A stretch of 9,539 nucleotides of DNA from Desulfuromonadales bacterium C00003107 (GTDB lineage: Bacteria; Desulfobacterota; Desulfuromonadia; Desulfuromonadales; Syntrophotaleaceae). Positions 5,586-9,539 of this stretch are shown here, one piece after another (the first letter of the stretch is position 1; each line of letters begins with the position of its first letter). The stretch covers positions 1 to 9,539 of the forward strand of contig MAXT01000264.1 of NCBI GenBank assembly GCA_001751225.1, in the 5' to 3' direction. The position numbers and the translations under genes are program-made. The notes under the pieces were generated by a model. That model was not told where the DNA came from. It ran no database searches and saw nothing but the letters and a program-made list of their open reading frames with translations.

Positions 5586-6170
5586 ATGCACTTCACCTCA
5601 CTGGAAACTAGCATGCAGCCTTCTCTCAACCCCATCGCCCTGCTGGAAAAACATTATGCGCCAGGCAGCAAAAGTCACCACATTCTACTGCAACACAGCG
5701 AGCAGGTAGCCACCAAAGCCGTTGCGATTGCCATCAATCTGGCGCTCGGGACTGCCGCTGTGAGCTTTATCCGCGAAGCGGCCCTGCTACACGATATCGG
5801 CATATTATATACCGCCGTCCCCCAGCTCGGTTGCCAAGGGGATCTGCCCTATCTCTGCCACGGCATCAAGGGGCGAGAAATCCTAGAGGCCGAAGGTCTA
5901 CCGCTCCACGCTCTGGTTTGCGAACGCCATATCGGCGTGGGTCTCAGCGCCAAAGAGATTCTACGCCAGCAACTGCCCTTGCCGGTGCGAAACATGCTGC
6001 CAATCAGTTTGGAGGAGCAGATCGTCACCTACGCCGACCTGTTTTTTTCCAAAAATCCGGCCAAGCTTGGTTTGGAGCGCAGTGCCGATAAAGTCCGCAA
6101 GTCCCTGACGCGACACGGCGAGGACAAAGTAGCAGTGTTCGACGAATGGCACGCACGGTTCGGTAGTTGA
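5586..6170 (+). CDS. HD-domain (HDIG) metal-dependent phosphohydrolase family protein
   Basis: This 194-residue soluble protein carries an HD superfamily fold. The metal-binding residues appear as H37, the H69-D70 pair in LLHDIGI, H92 in the YLCHGIKGRE segment, H115 in CERHIGVG, and D151 in TYADLFFSKNP. The extra histidines resemble HD proteins that bind two metals. Proteins of this type hydrolyse phosphate esters of nucleotides or related molecules, but no substrate can be named. No GGDEF, PAS or receiver domain is attached, and the HD-GYP signature (GYP) is missing, so a c-di-GMP phosphodiesterase is not supported. The start is uncertain. The ATG at 5586 has only a weak purine-rich stretch upstream. 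The ATG at 5613 has GGA 7 bases upstream, begins MQPSLNPIALLEKHY, and fits the promoter better. The gene converges with acnB. Confidence 0.82.
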   Translation: MHFTSLETSMQPSLNPIALLEKHYAPGSKSHHILLQHSEQVATKAVAIAINLALGTAAVSFIREAALLHDIGILYTAVPQLGCQGDLPYLCHGIKGREILEAEGLPLHALVCERHIGVGLSAKEILRQQLPLPVRNMLPISLEEQIVTYADLFFSKNPAKLGLERSADKVRKSLTRHGEDKVAVFDEWHARFGS

Positions 6171-6254
6171 ATTTATCATTGCCATATTTTTACTACAGTC
6201 AGCCATTAAAAGTTTTCTCTAAACTTGATAGTTGATGCACATAAACCAAATTAA

Positions 6255-6288
6255 AAAAGGCCGCCACCCAATCGGGAGACGGCCTTTT
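6255..6288. terminator. Bidirectional terminator between the HD gene and acnB
   Basis: AAAAGGCCG (6255-6263) pairs with CGGCCTTTT (6280-6288), a 9-bp stem with a 16-base loop. On the minus strand it ends in six T, 27 bases after the acnB stop codon. On the plus strand it ends in four T, about 85 bases after the HD gene. It is stronger for acnB. Confidence 0.8.
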
Positions 6289-6314
6289 GACTACCTTATA
6301 ATTACGTTCCCCTA

Positions 6315-8849
6315 TCAGACTCGATAACCTTCCATTTCATCGAACTGCAACCCGCGATAAATTTCGTCTGCAGCAGGTGCGATCTTCTCCGCGAAGAGTT
6401 GAAAATACTCCTCGACACTCGGCATGCGACCAAGAATGCTGACCATAGCAGCCAACTCGGCTGAACCGAGATAGACCTGGGCTCCATTGCCCAAGCGGTT
6501 ATCGAAATTACGGGTGGAAGTAGAAAAGACCTGCACTTTATCGGGGACCCGGGCCTGGTTGCCCATGCACAGGGAACAACCGGCTGGCTCGATGCGCCCA
6601 CCGATGGTACTGAACAGGGTGAAGAGCCCTTCTTCCTTGAGTTGCTGCTGATCCATGCGAGTCGGCGGACAGAGCCAGGTGCGCACCGTACCGGAGTATT
6701 GCTGACCCCGCCAGAGGGCAGCGGCCGCACGAAACTGGCCGATATTAGACATGCAGGAACCGATGAATACGTCGTCGATAGCCTGGTCCGCCACAGCCGA
6801 CAGTGGCCGAACATCGTCGGGATCGTTGGGACAGCAGACCAGCGGTTCCTCGATCTGAGCCAGATCGATTTCGATCACCGCGGCATATTCGGCATGACCA
6901 TCAGCCCGCAGCAGCTGCGGCTTTTGTAGCCAAGCTTCGGCAGCATCGATGCGTTCCTGCAGGGTTTCTGCATCCTGGTAACCGTCAGCAATCAAGCTCT
7001 GCATCAGGGCGATATTAGAACGCAGGAAACTGGCTATGCTGGCTTCGGATAGGTCGATGCAGGTCGCCGCGGCGCTTCGTTCGGCGGCTGCACAGGTCAG
7101 CTCAAAGGCCTGTTCAACACTGAGGTCGGGTAGCCCTTCCAGCTCCAAAATGCGGCCGTTAAAAATGTTCTTCTTGTTCTTTTTCGGCACCGTCAGCAGC
7201 CCCTGCTGAATGGCGGCGTAGGGGATGGCATTGACCAGGTCGCGCAGGGTGATACCCGGTTTCAAAGCACCCTTAAAACGCACCAGCACCGACTCGGGCA
7301 TATCGAGGGGCATAAAGCCCAAGGCTCCGGCAAAAGCCACCAACCCGGAACCGGCCGGAAAAGAGATGCCGAGGGGAAAGCGGGTATGGGAATCGCCTCC
7401 GGTGCCGACGGTGTCGGGCAGCAGCAAACGATTCAGCCAGCAATGGATAACCCCGTCACCGGGGCGTAGAGCCACCCCGCCCCTTTGGCTGATAAACTCA
7501 GGCAATTTACTGTGCATCAGCACATCGGACGGTTTGGGATAGGCTGCGGTATGGCAGAAGGACTGCATGAACAGAGGCGCCTGAAACTTGAGGCAGGCCA
7601 GTTCCTTGAGTTCGTCGGCAGTCATGGGACCGGTGGTGTCCTGGGAACCAACGGTGGTCATGCGCGGTTCACAGGCCGTACCGGGCAGCACTCCCGGCAG
7701 ATCGCAGGCTTTGCCGACCAGTTTCTGCGCCAGAGTATAGCCTTGACCGTCTTTAGGCTGCGGGTTCCGCGCCACGGCAAACAATTCGCTTGGCTTCAAT
7801 CCCAGAGCCTGGCGGGCGCGCTCGGTCAAGGCACGGCCGATGATCAGCGGGATACGACCGCCGGACCGGTATTCATCGACCAGAGTATCGGGACGCAAGG
7901 CAAAGGAAATAAGCACTGTACCGGCCCCATCGCGGATCTCCCCAGCGACGGTGTCGATGACCACCTCAGCGCCATGCTCCAAAGAACTGACGTCCAGCTC
8001 CAGCGGTAATGACCCCGAATCCTGGGCGGTATTAAAAAAGATCGGCGCAATGACGCCGCCAAGGATCACCCCGCCCCGCCGCTTGTTGGGCACCCCGGGA
8101 ATGTCCTCGCCGATGTGCCACAGTAAACTGTTGCAGGCGGACTTGCGGGACGAGCCGGTGCCGACTACATCACCGGCAAAGGCCACCTGGTGACCCGCGG
8201 CACGCCAAGCGGCGATGGTCTCAATGCCGCCGGCAAAACGGGCACGACCCATGGCCAGGGCGTGCAATGGAATATCAGGTCGACTCCAGGCATCGCTGGC
8301 TGGGGAAAAATCGTCCGTGTTGATCTCACCCTCAACCTTGAAAATCTTGACCAGCAACTGTTGCGGCAGGGGCGGTCGACGTACAAACCAGTCGGCGGCA
8401 GCCCAGGATTCAACAACCTGCCGGGCCAGGGGATTGGTTTCAGCCTTAGCCAGCACCTGATCAAAAGCCTCGTAAACCAGAGTCAGGCCGGACAGAGCTG
8501 CAGCAGCCCTGGCCCCCAACTGGGGGTTATCAAGAGCGGCGACCAGAGGGGGAATATTGTAGCCTCCCATCATAGCCGCAAGCAGATCGATGGCAGCCTC
8601 GGCATCGAGAAGAGGTGAGCTGACTTCCTGCTGCAGAATCCGGCCGAGAAAATCCGCCTTGACCTGAGCGGCCTCATCCACCCCTGGCGGCACCCGCTCC
8701 GTCAGCAGGGTCAGTAACAACTCCTCTTGACCTGCTGGCGGATTGCAAAACAACTCGCACAAACCGGACACCTGATCAGCATTCAGCGGCAGCGGAGGAA
8801 TCCCCTGTTGGTTGCGCTCGGTTTGGTGTTGCAGGTAGGCTTCCAACAT
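6315..8849 (-). CDS. acnB: Aconitate hydratase B (bifunctional aconitase / 2-methylisocitrate dehydratase)
   Basis: This 844-residue cytoplasmic [4Fe-4S] enzyme interconverts citrate and isocitrate through cis-aconitate. It aligns by eye end to end with E. coli AcnB (865 residues). The N-terminal HEAT-like domain opens MLEAYLQHQTERNQQG. The swivelling domain contains DAWSRPDIPLHALAM and DVVGTGSSRKSACNS. The catalytic region has SQDTTGPMT, SFCHTAAYPKP and GTGGDSHTRFP. The cluster ligands are C699 (FIGSCMSNIG) and C758 and C761 (GCSLCMGNQ), 11 less than E. coli numbering. About ten residues are missing in a loop after the HALAM motif, and the C-terminal tail is also shorter. Activity on 2-methyl-cis-aconitate is known for E. 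coli AcnB and not shown here. The start at 8849 has AAGGA 8 bases upstream; a second ATG (8852) directly precedes it, and a longer frame from 8903 lacks support. The gene is monocistronic, with a terminator behind it. Confidence 0.96.
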   Translation of the reverse strand: MLEAYLQHQTERNQQGIPPLPLNADQVSGLCELFCNPPAGQEELLLTLLTERVPPGVDEAAQVKADFLGRILQQEVSSPLLDAEAAIDLLAAMMGGYNIPPLVAALDNPQLGARAAAALSGLTLVYEAFDQVLAKAETNPLARQVVESWAAADWFVRRPPLPQQLLVKIFKVEGEINTDDFSPASDAWSRPDIPLHALAMGRARFAGGIETIAAWRAAGHQVAFAGDVVGTGSSRKSACNSLLWHIGEDIPGVPNKRRGGVILGGVIAPIFFNTAQDSGSLPLELDVSSLEHGAEVVIDTVAGEIRDGAGTVLISFALRPDTLVDEYRSGGRIPLIIGRALTERARQALGLKPSELFAVARNPQPKDGQGYTLAQKLVGKACDLPGVLPGTACEPRMTTVGSQDTTGPMTADELKELACLKFQAPLFMQSFCHTAAYPKPSDVLMHSKLPEFISQRGGVALRPGDGVIHCWLNRLLLPDTVGTGGDSHTRFPLGISFPAGSGLVAFAGALGFMPLDMPESVLVRFKGALKPGITLRDLVNAIPYAAIQQGLLTVPKKNKKNIFNGRILELEGLPDLSVEQAFELTCAAAERSAAATCIDLSEASIASFLRSNIALMQSLIADGYQDAETLQERIDAAEAWLQKPQLLRADGHAEYAAVIEIDLAQIEEPLVCCPNDPDDVRPLSAVADQAIDDVFIGSCMSNIGQFRAAAALWRGQQYSGTVRTWLCPPTRMDQQQLKEEGLFTLFSTIGGRIEPAGCSLCMGNQARVPDKVQVFSTSTRNFDNRLGNGAQVYLGSAELAAMVSILGRMPSVEEYFQLFAEKIAPAADEIYRGLQFDEMEGYRV

Positions 8850-8857
8850 CATAAAAA

Positions 8858-8862
8858 TCCTT
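8858..8862 (-). promoter_or_regulatory. Ribosome binding site of acnB
   Basis: AAGGA on the minus strand is 8 bases before the ATG at 8849 and 5 before the tandem ATG at 8852. It rules out the farther start at 8903. Confidence 0.7.
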
Positions 8863-8888
8863 CTCTCAAAGGTTGTAAAAAGATCCCA

Positions 8889-8922
8889 AATACCCGGCAG
8901 CAACTCAGATCAAGCCGGTATT
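8889..8922 (-). promoter_or_regulatory. Hairpin in the acnB leader
   Basis: AATACCCGGC (8889-8898) pairs with GCCGGTATT (8914-8922): 9 pairs with one bulged base and a 15-base loop. It ends about 40 bases upstream of the acnB start codon. No T-run follows it on the minus strand within the usual distance, so it is more likely a leader structure than a terminator. Its function is unknown. Confidence 0.4.
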
Positions 8923-8940
8923 CTGTCGGGAAAACAAAAC

Positions 8941-9030
8941 TAAAACAACGAGATAATACACCACAGAGCGCACCAAGAAGGCCGGCGAATCTGTTGTCCC
9001 TATTATCTGCCTTTCTCGGCGACCTGTGGT
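8941..9030 (-). other. Rest of the acnB upstream region, with interlocked inverted repeats
   Basis: The roughly 370 bases from 8853 to 9222 hold no gene. Besides the promoter, leader hairpin and terminator listed separately, this stretch contains two interleaved inverted repeats. AGATAATA (8951-8958) is complementary to TATTATCT (9001-9008). CCACAG (8961-8966) is complementary to CTGTGG (9024-9029). Their order could allow a pseudoknot or alternative folds. Chance is possible, as each is short. Confidence 0.35.
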
Positions 9031-9103
9031 AAGTACTTTGCCACTCCTTGTCGTTGGAGGGGGACCAAGGTTCATGGCAGGTTTTCAGTCAATCTATTTA
9101 AAC

Positions 9104-9132
9104 ATTAAAGTACCTTCCGTCCAATAGGTCAA
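9104..9132 (-). promoter_or_regulatory. Candidate sigma70 promoter for acnB
   Basis: On the minus strand TTGACC (9127-9132) and TTTAAT (9104-9109) are spaced by exactly 17 bases. Transcription would start near 9097 and give a leader of about 250 bases before acnB. No other gene lies between. The match to consensus is the best in the window, but a closer promoter cannot be excluded. Confidence 0.55.
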
Positions 9133-9154
9133 GCGGGTGGCGACACTAACAAAA

Positions 9155-9187
9155 AAAAGCCCGCTCCTGAATCGGGAGCGGGCTTTT
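9155..9187 (-). terminator. Strong terminator of the OmpA-family gene
   Basis: AAAAGCCCGCTCC (9155-9167) pairs perfectly with GGAGCGGGCTTTT (9175-9187), 13 bp around a 7-base loop. On the minus strand a run of eight T follows. It lies about 36 bases after the stop codon at 9223-9225, and also insulates the acnB promoter from upstream transcription. Confidence 0.9.
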
Positions 9188-9222
9188 CGATTTAACTCTG
9201 CAATGCTGCGGCAAATAGCCGA

Positions 9223-9539
9223 CTAATTGGGGTACTGCTGCTGTTGCTGGGGAGTAATAGTGATAGCCACCCGGCGGTTCAACTGCCGACCGCTTTCAGT
9301 AACATTGCTGGCAATGGGCTTAGTCTCGCCGAAACCGATGGTGGTCAGACGCATGGCCGACACCCCATATCCGGCCAACATATTCTTAACCGCCATTGCC
9401 CGCTGCTCAGAAAGCTTTTGGTTATAGGCTTCACTGCCGGTACTATCCGTATGGCCGGCAACCTGGATGTTAGTCTGAGGATAGTTGTTGAGCACCTGAG
9501 ATACTCGCTGCAGTTCATCGTAGCCACCGGGCTTCAGAG
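9223..9539 (-). CDS. OmpA-family protein, C-terminal peptidoglycan-binding domain (partial, cut by window edge)
   Basis: About 105 C-terminal residues are present, and the frame remains open to the right edge. They form most of an OmpA/MotB-like domain: LKPGGYDELQRVSQVL, then VAGHTDSTGSEAYNQKLSEQRA with the Asp and Arg that contact diaminopimelate in this family, then GFGETKPIASNVTESGRQLNRRVAITI. The protein ends in a short Gln-rich tail, QQQQQYPN. The family anchors outer-membrane proteins or lipoproteins non-covalently to peptidoglycan. Whether the missing N-terminus is a beta-barrel, a lipobox or a glycine-zipper segment cannot be told. The internal GTG at 9495 is not the real start, because conserved domain sequence continues upstream of it. 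Confidence 0.9.
   Translation of the reverse strand, partial: LKPGGYDELQRVSQVLNNYPQTNIQVAGHTDSTGSEAYNQKLSEQRAMAVKNMLAGYGVSAMRLTTIGFGETKPIASNVTESGRQLNRRVAITITPQQQQQYPN

Noticed and set aside
7485..8009. A 174-codon plus-strand frame inside acnB
   Set aside because: It is the mirror frame of a strongly conserved gene; long antisense frames are expected from its codon composition.
9223..9495. A small complete 90-residue OmpA-like protein starting at the GTG at 9495
   Set aside because: Conserved OmpA-domain sequence continues in frame upstream to the window edge, so the gene is simply cut.

Overview
The window looks like ordinary chromosome from an anaerobic Desulfuromonadia-type bacterium (the Geobacter / Pelobacter / Syntrophotalea / Desulfuromonas neighbourhood). 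This placement is inference. It rests on the style of the NtrB/NtrC-like two-component pair, on an AcnB-type aconitase beside an HD-domain protein of a kind I associate with this group, on moderate GC, and on a short repeat with GATGGCRTCGCAAAAA ends that I associate with these genomes. No database search was possible. There are seven protein genes, two of them cut by the window edges, and no rRNA, tRNA, CRISPR array or transposase gene.

Layout. Positions 1-1845 (leftward) hold a two-component system: a membrane histidine kinase whose last 11 bases overlap the start of an NtrC-type response regulator that runs off the left edge. Positions 1854-2375 are a gene-free divergent region with a G8 tract at the kinase start and two RNA-like hairpins in front of the next gene, an MFS transporter (2376-3566, rightward). 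Positions 3567-4083 are a convergent gap with a GC-rich hairpin followed by a T-rich/A-rich hairpin behind each flanking gene. A TIGR00300/LOR-SDH family protein, probably an ornithine cyclodeaminase-like enzyme, lies leftward at 4084-5295.

In front of that gene sits a 151-bp MITE-like palindromic element (5336-5486) with 16-bp inverted ends and flanking AATTAT direct repeats. It appears to have split a promoter/operator: a perfect TATAAT box lies on the far side, and 7-bp palindrome arms flank the insertion. An HD-domain protein (5586-6170, rightward) converges with an AcnB aconitase (6315-8849, leftward), and a bidirectional terminator separates them. Beyond a roughly 370-bp region carrying a good sigma70-like promoter for acnB and a strong terminator lies the C-terminal part of an OmpA-family peptidoglycan-binding protein, cut by the right edge.

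The genes do not form one pathway. Apart from the kinase/regulator pair, each appears to be its own transcription unit. I found no clearly new defence or mobile system. The most interesting items are the MITE inserted between the -10 box and the ribosome binding site of the TIGR00300 gene, and the long nested hairpin in the leader of the MFS gene.
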